Origin: a virus | IMG/VR virus record: IMGVR_UViG_3300001450_000227 | Location: 1-26,437 of that record | Length of the DNA: 26,437 bases | Strand: one strand, 5' to 3' | Shown: piece after piece, positions 15,851 through 24,635 of the stretch | Layout of the letters: each line of letters opens with the position of its first letter | How positions within the stretch are numbered: position 1 is the first letter of the stretch | The notes under the pieces: generated by a model | Seen by the model: the letters and a program-made list of their open reading frames with translations, nothing else | The model's database searches: none | What the model was told of the DNA's origin: nothing | Program-made: the position numbers and the translations under genes

Positions 15851-18800
15851 GTGTCTTTATTAGGAAACGATATGGCCCCTGGCGTAAGAAAAGAATTATG
15901 CCGACGAGCAAAGATTATACCCGATGGTTATGGTCCATGGTCACATGCGAGAATTCCTTGGATTAGAGTATCTCCTTGTGTACACGATAATCAGCAATCT
16001 TCTCCTGAAAGTTTAAGAAAAAAGCATATATTATTTGGTGGATCACTACAAGGTTTAGAAAGTACATATAATATAAATACAAGAAATCGATTAGGACCAC
16101 AAAGAGACACAGATACTGGAGGAAGTCGTAGAAATACCCCAAAAGCTGGCGTAAAATCTGTTTCTATAGAAGAAAAAGGTACTTTAGGTGGAATAAAAAA
16201 GGCTATAGTCAATTTTACTGTTTGGTCAGATAAAGACCTTATTAAATATGAACGACATTTAATGACACTTGGAAAACATGTGTTAGTAGAATGGGGTTGG
16301 AACGTTGATTCACATGGATCAGTTGTTAGAACAAACTTAGGTAAGTCACAAACATCCGTAAGTCTAACAGATTCTGAACTATCATGTACCATACGTGGTA
16401 AACAATCAACAGAACACTATTGTTATGATGCAATACGTGGAATGGTTTCTAATTTTAATTGGAGTATAAATGAATTTGGTGGATTTGATTGTAAGGTAGA
16501 CTTAATTTCAAAAGGAACAACATTTTTATCTACACCAATAGAAACTGCAACAATGCATAGTGGGTGTGATGAAGACCCTGAAACGGCAGATACAGCAGGA
16601 GATGAAGGAAAAGTACATAGGCCAAATATAGAACAACCAATGGCCTTTTTAAGACAAACCCTAGCAGATACATGGGATAGTGCAGAACCTCACAAAAATA
16701 AAAATGCAGCTGGTAATGGATACATAGGAATGGCCGCTTTATTTGATAAAGAAATAGGTTTTATGGATTGGCTCGGTTCATTTTTCTCATCAGAACCAAC
16801 GAATGCAGAATTAGAATTTTATATTACTTGGGATTATTTTGAAGAATATATAATAAATAGAAAGTTAGCTCCGGCATATGCATTAGGTTCTTCAGCAGGA
16901 AAAAAAGATACGGCCCAATCAGAGCCAGGAGTAGATAAGTGTGGTAATAAAAAAACAGTCGACAATCCTCAATCATGGACATCAATATATAATAAGAATT
17001 CAGCAAATATAGATAAACACCCTAGAAAAAGTGATATTCCATATGCACTTGATAGTAGGGGTAGTGTTTTAAGAAACTCAACATTTTTAATGTCAGCTGA
17101 TCCAACAAAATGTATGCTTCCTGGCCAAGAACACTGGAAATTACACAAAATAAGACAAACAGGAATAGGAAATATTATGGCCTGGCTTGGTGGTGTTGCT
17201 GACTATGCAAAAACATATGTTGTTGAATTAGTAAAGAGTATATCTGTTTCATTAAAGGACGGGGTAACTGTAGACTATGGTAATGCAAAGAAAAAAGCAA
17301 CTGCGGCCCAAAAAGATACACAAAAACAACTACAAGAAGACTTAGCAGACGATAACGTATCTAAAACAACAGATAAACTTATGAAAAACTTTAAGCGATT
17401 TGACCCTAAAGCACCAGGTACAAATGGTCCAGGCTCATCAGGTGAAGGTTTGATTAGTAATATTATGTTAAATTTAGCATTTATAGAAGAGGTCGCAAAT
17501 GAGGCTAAAACTTTAGATGAATTTCTGGATCAACTACTACAAGGAATTCAAGATGCTTGTGGTGGCCACTGGGACCTAGTAATTTGTCCTGATCCAGATA
17601 ATCCTCAAATTGTACGGGTAATAGACCAAAATATGAAAACACCTAGTGATAAAATAAATGGTTTTCATTTTGATGGTATAGGTAGAAAATCTATATGTAG
17701 AGATATATCTATAGAAACAGATATAGATTCAAAAATGGCAGCTGTAGTAATGTACGGTAGTAATAAACATCAAAATTCAGATGTCACAAAAAGCCCACAA
17801 CCAATGGGTGGAAAAGGTTCTTCTGAATACAGTACATGGGGTGCTGGAATACAAGATTTAGTCCTAGCCGGAATAGGTCTTAGAGATTCTAAAGGTCAAG
17901 AACCAGAAGTAGATTGTTGTAATCAAGCGACTGGACATAATGGAAATGCAACTGATTCTGCATGGAGTGGCTATTTTAAAAGTGCAGAAGAATTAGCTAA
18001 TAAGGTAACCGCAGACGCAAGTGAAGGTATGGTAACTGCCATGAGAAAACTTTTAAATACTGCTAATCCCGACCAAGCACTACCAACAAAGGATGGTGTT
18101 GCTGTTGCAGCATTTCATAATGAAGATCACACAATAACAATACCACTTAAGGTTGGGTTGACTATAGACGGAATATCTGGAATAAAGTGGGGAAATATGT
18201 TTTCATTTACAAACTCTACCCCTATACCAACTAGGTATAAAAACTTTTCATTTCAAATAACCAAAGTAGAACATGAAATAAGTGATGATGGTTGGAAAAC
18301 AACTCTTGGTAGTGTAATGCGCCCATTAAAATGTAAAACATATACATCTTGTGGTAGCAATCAGGGTAAATTACCAACAGATATAGTTCCTACAACAGCT
18401 GATGTAGTTGACTATGAAATAATAACTGTTAAAGATATAGATGTAGATGATGACCAAAACACAGAAGAAACACAAGACAGGGATTCAGTCACTGCAGTAA
18501 AAATGGATACTATCCCTCCTGGAGAATTAGATACAGATTCAGATATGGAATTGGCAAAAGCAAAATGCCCTTGTCAAGATGGTACCCATCATGAAGATTG
18601 TTGTAATTCTGCATCTGAAGGAGAGGAAGGTACCATACCAGTAATAACAAAAGAAGAAGTAGAAAAAACAGACCCTGATAAAAAAGGTTGTCAATGTGCA
18701 GACGGTGAGTTTAGAGAAGATTGTTGCGAACAAAACCCAAATGACGGTGATGGAGAAAAAGAAGGTGGTGATGGTGAATGTAAGGACGATGTACCGATTG

Positions 18801-19816
18801 AAGAACCTGGATATACAGAAAATATAGAAGAAGAAAAAAATCCACCAGAAGACGTTGTTGTTGAAGACAAAGTAGAAGAGGAAGACTGTGATGATTGGGG
18901 CCCACTTGGAGAAACACTTGAATCAGGTACTATAACATATTGGCCAAGGCCAGAAATAAAATTTGAGTGGTACTATGAATTTAGAAGACATCAAAAACAT
19001 TGTTTCTTTACTGACTTTTACCTATGGAGTGGAATAGATTCTCAAACAGGTAAACCTGCATTTACTCAAATGTACCCACCATCAAGTATACCTACAAAAA
19101 ACTTGTCTGGTACTATGAATTTATTTACTGGTGCAATGCTTAATAGGCGTGCAACTGTAAAAGATGTTTCACAAATAACTGGTAAAAAGAAAAAAGAGCT
19201 AAAGGCTAAAAAATCTTATCAACAAAATAACAGATTTGAATATGGCAGATCTTCAGGAATTTCAGAAAATCAAGATGTAGATCTTAAACCAGGATCCAAT
19301 GATTCTCCTGGATTGTGGGTAGATACTCACATGCAATTCTTTAGAGAAGACCAACCATATGCTGCATGGCAAGGACCAGGTGGTATGGATGTTTGGAATA
19401 AATGGAAAGACGGTAAAGGAGGAACAAATGTAGTTCTTGGGCAAAAGAACCAAGGTGGAAGTGTAAAAGCTATGATGTCTGGTTGGATAAAACATGCTGT
19501 TTTACCTATGATGACACAAACTTGTAGAGATATAACAAAGAAGATGATAAAGGGAGCAGGTAGAAGTTCAGGTGGTAAACTATATTACAGGCCAAGTGAA
19601 ATACAATCATTAATGCAAGATGCAAAAACTGGTAAAGTACCTTATGGTTGGAACCAAGAATATTTTTCAGCAGTTAAAGAAGAAGACTTAAACGACTACA
19701 ATGATATACAATTTGTTCAAGGCTACCAAAATGCTGGAGTAGAAAATGTTAGAAACGAATTTAAAGATAAACCAGGCCGACTGTTTACTTCAAACGGAAT
19801 AAAAGCTACAGGATAA
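15851..19816 (+). CDS. Very large baseplate hub candidate with Cys-rich linker
   Basis: A 1321-residue protein from a GTG start with AAAGGAG 7 nt upstream. The N-terminal 250 residues have KAIVNFTVWSDKDLIKYERH followed by GKHVLVEWGWN, a pattern I associate with baseplate hub or hub-like proteins of marine myophages. Residues about 580-870 include FLDQLLQGIQDACGGHWDLV and a late SFQITKVEHEISDDGWKTTL, resembling the second hub barrel domain. Residues 900-1015 form an acidic, cysteine-rich linker with two copies of C-x-C-x-D-G-x4-D-C-C (906-918 and 947-959). The C-terminal 300 residues are polar and Trp/Tyr/Lys-rich with no recognised domain. No lysozyme motif is visible. It is preceded by a LysM wedge gene and followed after 6 nt by the His-rich protein. 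The hub role is inferred from pattern and position. Confidence 0.55.
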   Translation: MSLLGNDMAPGVRKELCRRAKIIPDGYGPWSHARIPWIRVSPCVHDNQQSSPESLRKKHILFGGSLQGLESTYNINTRNRLGPQRDTDTGGSRRNTPKAGVKSVSIEEKGTLGGIKKAIVNFTVWSDKDLIKYERHLMTLGKHVLVEWGWNVDSHGSVVRTNLGKSQTSVSLTDSELSCTIRGKQSTEHYCYDAIRGMVSNFNWSINEFGGFDCKVDLISKGTTFLSTPIETATMHSGCDEDPETADTAGDEGKVHRPNIEQPMAFLRQTLADTWDSAEPHKNKNAAGNGYIGMAALFDKEIGFMDWLGSFFSSEPTNAELEFYITWDYFEEYIINRKLAPAYALGSSAGKKDTAQSEPGVDKCGNKKTVDNPQSWTSIYNKNSANIDKHPRKSDIPYALDSRGSVLRNSTFLMSADPTKCMLPGQEHWKLHKIRQTGIGNIMAWLGGVADYAKTYVVELVKSISVSLKDGVTVDYGNAKKKATAAQKDTQKQLQEDLADDNVSKTTDKLMKNFKRFDPKAPGTNGPGSSGEGLISNIMLNLAFIEEVANEAKTLDEFLDQLLQGIQDACGGHWDLVICPDPDNPQIVRVIDQNMKTPSDKINGFHFDGIGRKSICRDISIETDIDSKMAAVVMYGSNKHQNSDVTKSPQPMGGKGSSEYSTWGAGIQDLVLAGIGLRDSKGQEPEVDCCNQATGHNGNATDSAWSGYFKSAEELANKVTADASEGMVTAMRKLLNTANPDQALPTKDGVAVAAFHNEDHTITIPLKVGLTIDGISGIKWGNMFSFTNSTPIPTRYKNFSFQITKVEHEISDDGWKTTLGSVMRPLKCKTYTSCGSNQGKLPTDIVPTTADVVDYEIITVKDIDVDDDQNTEETQDRDSVTAVKMDTIPPGELDTDSDMELAKAKCPCQDGTHHEDCCNSASEGEEGTIPVITKEEVEKTDPDKKGCQCADGEFREDCCEQNPNDGDGEKEGGDGECKDDVPIEEPGYTENIEEEKNPPEDVVVEDKVEEEDCDDWGPLGETLESGTITYWPRPEIKFEWYYEFRRHQKHCFFTDFYLWSGIDSQTGKPAFTQMYPPSSIPTKNLSGTMNLFTGAMLNRRATVKDVSQITGKKKKELKAKKSYQQNNRFEYGRSSGISENQDVDLKPGSNDSPGLWVDTHMQFFREDQPYAAWQGPGGMDVWNKWKDGKGGTNVVLGQKNQGGSVKAMMSGWIKHAVLPMMTQTCRDITKKMIKGAGRSSGGKLYYRPSEIQSLMQDAKTGKVPYGWNQEYFSAVKEEDLNDYNDIQFVQGYQNAGVENVRNEFKDKPGRLFTSNGIKATG
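18566..18604 (+). repeat. Cys motif copy 1 in hub candidate
   Basis: Residues 906-918, CPCQDGTHHEDCC. It matches the second motif in spacing (C-x-C-x-D-G-x4-D-C-C). Confidence 0.85.
18689..18727 (+). repeat. Cys motif copy 2 in hub candidate
   Basis: Residues 947-959, CQCADGEFREDCC, 41 residues after the first copy, in an acidic linker. Further single cysteines follow (ECKDD and EDCDDW). Confidence 0.85.
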
Positions 19817-19822
19817 TAATAT

Positions 19823-20650
19823 ATGTACGTAATATCTAGATTTAAAAAGGGACCAGGAATACAATCTAATTTGTACACTAAAGGGGGAGAATTTGCTGAT
19901 CCTAAAAAACTAAATATAAATGCATATAGGGGTTCATACCACATGATTCATGGTAGAGCATATAAAGGTGCTGAAGCAACTAAATCTTCTTGGAAATCCC
20001 CACTAGTACCTATATCTAGAATAAACCAAAACTTTCAATATAACCAATTAAAATATGACGACTATGCAAAACCTTTTGACGGTGTCATAAGTGGTCAAAC
20101 TATGATAACCCAAAAAGATGAAGATAGGGGCTGGATGTTTAGGTTTGTTGCACAGTATTTACCAAGTAATGAAATATTTGAGGTGGATGAAGATCAACAC
20201 CAAATGATATTAAAGAAAAAAACCCCACATCACAAATTATATGAAACGGCAAAGTTAAAATGGAAAATAGAAGGGCCCATATTTGATAGGTATATCAAGG
20301 CAGCAATAGACGAATATGGAATAATTGATACAAATAGGAGATCTGTTGAAATAATAGAAGACACTATTCCAGAATTATCTTCGTTTTTTCTTGACTTGAT
20401 GCAATTTGCAAAACCATTTGAAGAAGAAAATAAATATACTGACGGTTTAGAATTTGAAGATGAAGATGGAGTACCATATAAAGGACACTACCATGTACAT
20501 ACAGAATCTGGTATAATGAAAGGAAAATATCACACTAATAAACCTCACGGACTATTAAGACCAATAGCATATATAAATCCTCCAAAAATAGAAGAAAAAA
20601 GGATGAGGCAAACCCCACAAAATATTTATAACTCAATTAAAGGCAAATAA
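19823..20650 (+). CDS. Tail-tip candidate with clustered histidines, unknown family
   Basis: A 275-residue protein starting 6 nt after the hub candidate, so probably translated from the same mRNA. The N-terminal half is polar and rich in Lys, Tyr and Asn (GSYHMIHGRAYKGAEATKSS). The middle has WMFRFVAQYLPSNEIFEVDE and a helical segment. The striking part is the C-terminal PYKGHYHVHTESGIMKGKYH with His at 222, 224, 226, 237 and a further His at 242 (KPHGLL). 'G.YH.H..G.yM.G..H' patterns recur, from memory, in structural genes of marine phages. HxH clusters bind iron or zinc in some tail-spike tips, but no homology to those is claimed. It is the last gene of the baseplate unit; the next gene belongs to a different promoter class. 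Confidence 0.6.
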   Translation: MYVISRFKKGPGIQSNLYTKGGEFADPKKLNINAYRGSYHMIHGRAYKGAEATKSSWKSPLVPISRINQNFQYNQLKYDDYAKPFDGVISGQTMITQKDEDRGWMFRFVAQYLPSNEIFEVDEDQHQMILKKKTPHHKLYETAKLKWKIEGPIFDRYIKAAIDEYGIIDTNRRSVEIIEDTIPELSSFFLDLMQFAKPFEEENKYTDGLEFEDEDGVPYKGHYHVHTESGIMKGKYHTNKPHGLLRPIAYINPPKIEEKRMRQTPQNIYNSIKGK

Positions 20651-20667
20651 ATTTTTTCGATTCAATA

Positions 20668-20690
20668 ATTTTTATTATATTATACTAAAT
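20668..20690 (+). promoter_or_regulatory. Second-class promoter motif overlapping polymerase start
   Basis: ATTTTTATTATATTA then CTAAAT, ending on the AT of the ATG at 20689. It is almost identical to the motif at 26343-26364. A T-rich tract (20650-20657) lies about 20 nt further up. If TATATT is the -10 element, transcription would begin at or very near the start codon. Confidence 0.6.
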
Positions 20691-21990
20691 GAAAGTTATA
20701 GAAACATCACAAGATTTTAGTACATTTGCAGAAGATTGCAATAACTCAAGCATATTGTTAATAGCTATACCCTGCGATCACTCAAAACACCCTAGGTTAA
20801 CTAGTATTGCTGGAATTTATATATCCACGTTAAATAATATGCAAAATTATTATATTTCTATAAATCATGAGGAAGCACTACTAAATTTTGATATTATTGA
20901 TGTTATGGCTGCAATAGAAACAGCTAAAATAAAATATGTTCACGATATTAAACAATTTAATCATTTTATGGCTTTAAATAATGTAGTTTGTTGTAATTCC
21001 TTATCATATTTTTTTAATAATAAAAAAATAGAGGCTAAACTTACTCCAGCACATAATAAATTGTACTCGATGTATTGGAATAAAAAAAATGTAAATAAAA
21101 TAATACCAATATATAAACATATAGAATATTGCCAACAACTACAAATTGAAATGGCTAAAGTTATAAATGAAACAGAAAAGTCAGAAGTATTTCAAGTAAA
21201 TACAATGATAAATTATTTAAAAAACTTAAATAATATAGAATCTTCTGGACTATACACCGAAAATGGATACGAATACTGTAATTATAATCCATACACAACT
21301 ACAGGAAGGCCAAGTAATACATTTAATAAAATAAATTATGCAGCCTTAAATAAATCTGATGGTAGTCGTAATAAGTATTGTAGTAGATTTAAAAATGGGT
21401 CTATATTAGAATTAGATTATGATGCATATCACCTAAGAATAATAGCGGAAATGGTAGATTATACTTTACCTGACACATCAATACACGAATATTTAGGTAA
21501 ACAATACTTTGGCAAAGAAAAATTGTCGGATAAAGAATATTCTGAAGCAAAACAAATAAGTTTTCAAATATTATATGGTGGTATACCTGAAGAATTTTTA
21601 TCTATTCCATTTTTTAATAAAGTTAATGATTTTATTTATAAATTTTGGGAAGAATGGGAGTTAAAAAACTATTATAAAACATATTTATATAATAGAAAAG
21701 TAAAGAAATCGGTTATAGGTAAAATGAATCCTCAAAAACTATTTAACTACTACATTCAATCAGCAGAAACAGAATTAAATTCTGAAGCTATGGCTAGAGT
21801 TTTTGATGTATTAAAGGATTATAATAGTAAATTTATACTGTATACTTACGATAGTTTTACATTTGATTTTGATATGGATGATGGAAAAGACTTAGTTTTG
21901 CAAATAAAACAAGCAATGAAGTATCCAACAAGAATAAGTGTAGGTTCTAATTATGGTGACCTAAAAGATGTTTCTTTAAGATTTTCTTGA
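20689..21990 (+). CDS. Short divergent family A DNA polymerase
   Basis: A 433-residue Pol I-type protein. Motif A reads LELDYDAYHLRIIA with catalytic Asp243. Motif B reads EAKQISFQILYGG with Lys288, Phe292 and Tyr296 as in Klenow (K758, F762, Y766). Motif C reads YTYDSFTF with Asp388. Before motif A, TTTGRPSNT and INYAALNK match the family's 'GR.s' segment. The N-terminal 190 residues look like a decayed 3'-5' exonuclease region; no DxE motif is visible, so proofreading is unlikely. The thumb is short. Departures from Klenow are His248 at the Glu710 steric-gate position, Tyr284 at Arg754, Tyr387 at His881 and Ser389 at Glu883. T4-like phages normally replicate with family B gp43, so this may be an accessory or alternative enzyme. 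No Shine-Dalgarno is present. Confidence 0.85.
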   Translation: MKVIETSQDFSTFAEDCNNSSILLIAIPCDHSKHPRLTSIAGIYISTLNNMQNYYISINHEEALLNFDIIDVMAAIETAKIKYVHDIKQFNHFMALNNVVCCNSLSYFFNNKKIEAKLTPAHNKLYSMYWNKKNVNKIIPIYKHIEYCQQLQIEMAKVINETEKSEVFQVNTMINYLKNLNNIESSGLYTENGYEYCNYNPYTTTGRPSNTFNKINYAALNKSDGSRNKYCSRFKNGSILELDYDAYHLRIIAEMVDYTLPDTSIHEYLGKQYFGKEKLSDKEYSEAKQISFQILYGGIPEEFLSIPFFNKVNDFIYKFWEEWELKNYYKTYLYNRKVKKSVIGKMNPQKLFNYYIQSAETELNSEAMARVFDVLKDYNSKFILYTYDSFTFDFDMDDGKDLVLQIKQAMKYPTRISVGSNYGDLKDVSLRFS

Positions 21991-21999
21991 TATTTATAG
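21989..21999 (+). promoter_or_regulatory. Late-type promoter motif (short form) before 739-residue gene
   Basis: GATATTTATAG, starting within the stop codon of the polymerase gene and 25 nt before the ATG at 22014. It marks a return from the second promoter class to the late class. Confidence 0.6.
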
Positions 22000-22013
22000 A
22001 TTGAGGGTACTAT

Positions 22014-24233
22014 ATGAAAAATTTATTTTTAGACAATTTAATTAGGGATTGGGCTTGGCGTGTAAACGATGGTTGTCCTGACCCAAAAAATAGAAATCAC
22101 TTGGGATTACTTGAAGATACTTTGCGAGACCTAAAATACAATGAAGATTTCATACTAAGCTACATGCAACAGCTTACAGAAGCTGAGGTTTTTAAAGCAC
22201 GATCTACTAAAGGTGATAAACAAATAGTAGTTTTTAAATCAAAAGAAAACATGAAAAAGGCTATTGAAGATGGAAATGCAGAACCTATAGAAAAAGATGA
22301 TTCTAAACCTGATCAAGAACAAGAAATAGACCCTCAAGCATTATCTGCTAAAGGTGGAGATTTTGAAAGAAAGGCTGATAATACAACAGATAAAACTGCA
22401 GATATAAAAAAAGATTCTAAAAATACAGATCAAACAAAAACAATATCAAATCTAAATAAAATACAAAATGAATTAGCAGAAGATAGAAATATAGGTATTG
22501 CAGGAGCTGGAGGAGCAAAGGCAAGTCAAGGAGAATCAATATATGTGAGTTCAGTAAAAACTGCTTTGACAAATACAGCATCAGACGAAGAAAGAAACAC
22601 ATTAAGAAATAGAAGTCGATATCCAAATAAAGCTGAAAAAATAATACTAGAAGATTTAGGATTAGATACAGCTAGTGATGAAGCAGCAGATTATCTTATT
22701 TCTAGAGAAAAATATGCCCAAGCTGAGCTTGAAAAAATAAAAAACTATAAGTTGTCCCCAAGACAAGAAAAAAGAAAACAACTATTAGAGTCAAAAGAAA
22801 AACTAAACAAAAAAGAAAAAGTAGAATTAAAAAAACTTTCTACAAATGTTTTTGAAAGTAAGTCTGGATTTGGTGGTAATGAAAAAGATTATTTAGAATG
22901 GGCAAAAGTTGCCTTTGATGGTGGAATAGCTACTAGAGAATTATTAGATAAAAGTAGAATGAATACATCAAAACCTTATGAAGCTGTCCAATCAACAGCT
23001 GAAATAGATGATAGTGTTGAATCAAAAATCAAATCATTGCGGGATAATTCTGAACCAGGTAGTGATGACTATAAATACTATGATAAAGAATTAAAATCAT
23101 TTAAAAAATTTAGAACATATCATGACACCTATGTTGTTGGAGAAGATAACCAAGGTAGAATGTTTACAGTACACATTACAAATAAAAAGGCTAGTGATTT
23201 ATCAGATCCACATTTTAATACAACTGTTGCTAATAGGTTTAGGTCTCTTAAAAATAATGAAGACCCTGAGTCAGAGAATCTAATAAAAATATTAGAAAAT
23301 GCAATTGATAAAACAACCAACTTTAAACAAAGTACTGTTTCTAGTGTGTCCAATATTAACATAGATGATAATTTTGTAAAGCTAGCTGAGGTAGCTGTAT
23401 CTAAAAGACTAGAAGAAATAACTGAAAGAGGATTAAAAAATAACTCTAAATTAAATAAGTGGCTAAATGATTCTAACATTACTTCAGATACTTGGCAAAA
23501 AATGGATACAAAAACACGATTACAAAGTGTTCAAAAGTTTACTGCTGATATGGAATGGCATAAAGCCAATGGAAACGTAAATACTGACGAAGACGGTAAT
23601 AGTTATCCAAAAATTGCATATGACCCATTTGGTAGAATATTTGTTAAGGTTGGTGAAGAAGCAAAATTAAAGAAACACGCAGAGTTAGTAAATAGCTCTA
23701 CAGGATTACAAAAAGTTTTAAAAATAAAACAAGAAGAGTCAGATGTTGTTTCAATTCAACACAAAGCTGTCGTAGAAGGAATAGAAAAAGCAGATAAAGC
23801 AAAGGGTTACCCAAAAACAGATGCAGATGGTATTGTGGTAGAAAATGGTCCTCACACACAAAAATATATTGAAAGAGTAATGGCAGATATTCATTTTACA
23901 ACATATATAGATATGGAAGAAGAAGATGATGATAAAGTTATAGCTCAAATGGGAATAAAGGGTGCAAAACCTAGCCATATAAGAAAGTGTTTAGCAGAAC
24001 AAAGTGGATACCCAGGAGACCCTAGCGACAAAGAGGCGTTAAAATCTTATATAGTAAATACTGCACAAATATCAGAAGACAGAAAGTTTATTACTATTGG
24101 AAAAAATAAAAATGAACTAATAAAAGATGAATATAGATTAGCTGCACCTGGAACCAAGGCGGTATCTTACTTTGGTAAAGCAATTAAAAACTGCGTAAGT
24201 AAAACTGTTGCAGCAAGTAGGAGTCAAAAATAA
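22014..24233 (+). CDS. Large unknown protein, possible virion or maturation protein
   Basis: A 739-residue protein, not recognised as a named family. The N-terminal segment LIRDWAWRVNDGCPDPKNRN, then HLGLLEDTLRDL and an I/L-rich helix to about residue 58, resembles a short N-terminal module I recall from many otherwise unrelated marine phage proteins ('WA.RV..G.P.p.n..HL..L'). Residues 75-270 are low-complexity, charged and Lys/Asp/Glu-rich. Residues 355-420 and 440-740 look folded, with MFTVHITNKKASDLSD and ISEDRKFITIGKNKNE. No catalytic, membrane or signal feature is seen. GAGGG 7 nt before the ATG supports the start. A late-type promoter precedes it and two small genes follow, the first overlapping its stop by 1 nt, so the three form an operon of late character. 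Confidence 0.7.
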   Translation: MKNLFLDNLIRDWAWRVNDGCPDPKNRNHLGLLEDTLRDLKYNEDFILSYMQQLTEAEVFKARSTKGDKQIVVFKSKENMKKAIEDGNAEPIEKDDSKPDQEQEIDPQALSAKGGDFERKADNTTDKTADIKKDSKNTDQTKTISNLNKIQNELAEDRNIGIAGAGGAKASQGESIYVSSVKTALTNTASDEERNTLRNRSRYPNKAEKIILEDLGLDTASDEAADYLISREKYAQAELEKIKNYKLSPRQEKRKQLLESKEKLNKKEKVELKKLSTNVFESKSGFGGNEKDYLEWAKVAFDGGIATRELLDKSRMNTSKPYEAVQSTAEIDDSVESKIKSLRDNSEPGSDDYKYYDKELKSFKKFRTYHDTYVVGEDNQGRMFTVHITNKKASDLSDPHFNTTVANRFRSLKNNEDPESENLIKILENAIDKTTNFKQSTVSSVSNINIDDNFVKLAEVAVSKRLEEITERGLKNNSKLNKWLNDSNITSDTWQKMDTKTRLQSVQKFTADMEWHKANGNVNTDEDGNSYPKIAYDPFGRIFVKVGEEAKLKKHAELVNSSTGLQKVLKIKQEESDVVSIQHKAVVEGIEKADKAKGYPKTDADGIVVENGPHTQKYIERVMADIHFTTYIDMEEEDDDKVIAQMGIKGAKPSHIRKCLAEQSGYPGDPSDKEALKSYIVNTAQISEDRKFITIGKNKNELIKDEYRLAAPGTKAVSYFGKAIKNCVSKTVAASRSQK

Positions 24234-24634
24234 TGAAAACACAATTACTATGTACGTTCACAAATACCAAAGCCCTATCAAAAACAGTCGATAAGGTTGT
24301 TCAAGCATACGATATATTATATAATAAACTATTTGTATTAAAAAATGAAAATGATACAAGAGAATTAATGTGTACCTATAATATTGATTCAAGTGGAGAT
24401 GTTGTAATATTACCAGATACTATTTCACTACATAGAAAAAAACAGACAAATACGCTATATACTATAAATGCATTAAATGAATGTATAAAATCCCATAATA
24501 ATGGAATATTAGATACCTCGTTTAGATTAGAATGGGAAGGGTATAGAAACTCAATATTATTAACAAATGATATGGGCCTAAGACGAATAGACACAAGTAT
24601 TCATGAGGTAATTTATATAAAGGTTAAAAAATAG
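24233..24634 (+). CDS. Conserved-looking small phage protein, unknown function
   Basis: A 133-residue protein whose ATG overlaps the previous stop (TAATG), indicating translational coupling; TAGGAGT lies about 12 nt upstream. The pattern LCTFTNTKALSKTVDKVVQA, then ILYNKLFVLKNEND, MCTYNID, ISLHRKKQTNTLYTINALNE and a closing RRIDTSIHEVIYIKV is of a type I recall from marine myophages, where it is annotated as hypothetical. It is a compact alpha/beta protein with no signal peptide, membrane helix or catalytic motif. The central HRKKQTNTLYTINALN is the most distinctive stretch. It is co-expressed with the 739-residue protein and a functional link is inferred only from coupling. Confidence 0.8.
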   Translation: MKTQLLCTFTNTKALSKTVDKVVQAYDILYNKLFVLKNENDTRELMCTYNIDSSGDVVILPDTISLHRKKQTNTLYTINALNECIKSHNNGILDTSFRLEWEGYRNSILLTNDMGLRRIDTSIHEVIYIKVKK

Positions 24635-24635
24635 T

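Noticed and set aside
15851-19816. Lysozyme or other cell-wall hydrolase domain in the 1321-residue protein
   Set aside because: No catalytic Glu/Asp/Thr context of T4 lysozyme or peptidase motif could be identified; the LysM-like fold is in the preceding small gene and is probably structural.
850-21999. TATAAATA on the minus strand at each late motif as promoters for antisense transcripts
   Set aside because: No minus-strand gene follows in that direction, and the motif is consistently placed just upstream of + strand starts. Antisense use cannot be excluded but has no support.
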